A DNA stretch of 64,000 nucleotides, taken from assembly GCA_902557215.1 (NCBI GenBank), contig CACDZM010000001.1:1-64000 (forward strand), written 5' to 3'. Origin of the DNA: an uncultured Pelagibacteraceae bacterium (GTDB lineage Bacteria > Pseudomonadota > Alphaproteobacteria > Pelagibacterales > Pelagibacteraceae). Below are positions 63,935-64,000 of the stretch, piece by piece. Position 1 is the first letter of the stretch; the number at the start of each line of letters is the position of its first letter. Made by a program: the position numbers and the translations under genes. The notes under the pieces were generated by a model. That model was given only the letters and a program-made list of their open reading frames with translations, ran no database searches and had not been told where the DNA came from.

Positions 63935-64000
63935 ATGGCTGGAAGTTTAAATAAAGTACTTTTAATTGGTCGTTTGGGCGCAGATCCTGAGATTAAACAA
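63935..64000 (+). CDS. ssb: single-stranded DNA-binding protein (5' end only)
   Basis: The first 22 codons, MAGSLNKVLLIGRLGADPEI, match the N-terminus of SSB exactly in style and lie divergent from uvrA, the classic uvrA/ssb arrangement. The gene is cut by the window edge, so nothing can be said of its length or C-terminal tail. Confidence 0.88.
   Translation, partial: MAGSLNKVLLIGRLGADPEIKQ

Noticed and set aside
1-64000. CRISPR arrays, insertion sequences, prophage or integron features
   Set aside because: No repeated spacer-like units, transposase or integrase motifs were seen; the window is ordinary chromosome.

Overview
The window is a gene-dense, very AT-rich stretch of a small streamlined alphaproteobacterial genome. 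Gene content and style point to the SAR11 clade (Pelagibacterales). The signs are compact operons with 1-20 bp overlaps, Lys/Asn/Ile-rich proteins, almost no intergenic DNA, a four-subunit sarcosine oxidase operon, a PlcP-Agt lipid-remodelling pair, and a Pst/PhoBR cluster. No mobile element, CRISPR array or prophage is visible. The species assignment is inference; the gene families are mostly clear from motifs.

Layout. 81-5975 (minus): sarcosine oxidase soxBDAG followed by a periplasmic solute-binding protein. 6042-6133: tRNA-Ser(GCU). 6137-8344 (minus): lytic transglycosylase. 8387-15711 (plus): a long housekeeping run dapA-smpB-folK-rsh-pyrE-pdxJ-acpS-lepB-rnc-recO. 15712-16707 (minus): hemB. 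16774-23525 (plus): an Asp/Asn-hydroxylase-like dioxygenase, rpiB, glyA-nrdR-ribD-ribE-ribBX and a manC-like gene.

23526-40685 is the most coherent accessory region: a phosphate-scarcity island. A diacylglycerol-kinase-family gene diverges from plcP-agt. These are followed by phoR, an unknown secreted protein, pstSCAB-phoU-phoB, sixA-like, ppk and ppx. A few genes on lies a minus-strand operon holding a small membrane protein, an arsenate reductase, an aquaporin and a NUDIX hydrolase. I read tandem 7-bp half-sites with 11-bp periodicity (Pho boxes) in front of pstS and, facing both ways, between the kinase and plcP. Weaker copies lie before phoR, before the unknown secreted protein, before the arsenate operon and after ppx. 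Together these genes could scavenge phosphate, replace phospholipid with glycolipid, store polyphosphate, and dispose of arsenate that enters through Pst.

40754-43022 holds a divergent pair: the proteasome-like Anbu peptidase and a circularly permuted ATP-grasp enzyme, with a 9-bp inverted repeat between them. 43029-48379 is a zinc-starvation regulon. zur-znuB-znuC runs on the minus strand, and znuA-COG0523 GTPase-WD40 protein-80 aa protein on the plus strand. Two perfect 7-1-7 palindromes (Zur-type boxes) lie between them. 48409-49502 (minus): xthA and an IscA/ErpA-type protein. 49553-60347 (plus): dgt-argS-small membrane protein-nagZ-scpA-scpB-tatA-tatB-tatC-serS-yajC-secD-secF. 60344-60946 (minus): a PuuD-type membrane domain without cytochrome c. 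60989-63844 (minus): uvrA, divergent from ssb, which runs off the right edge.
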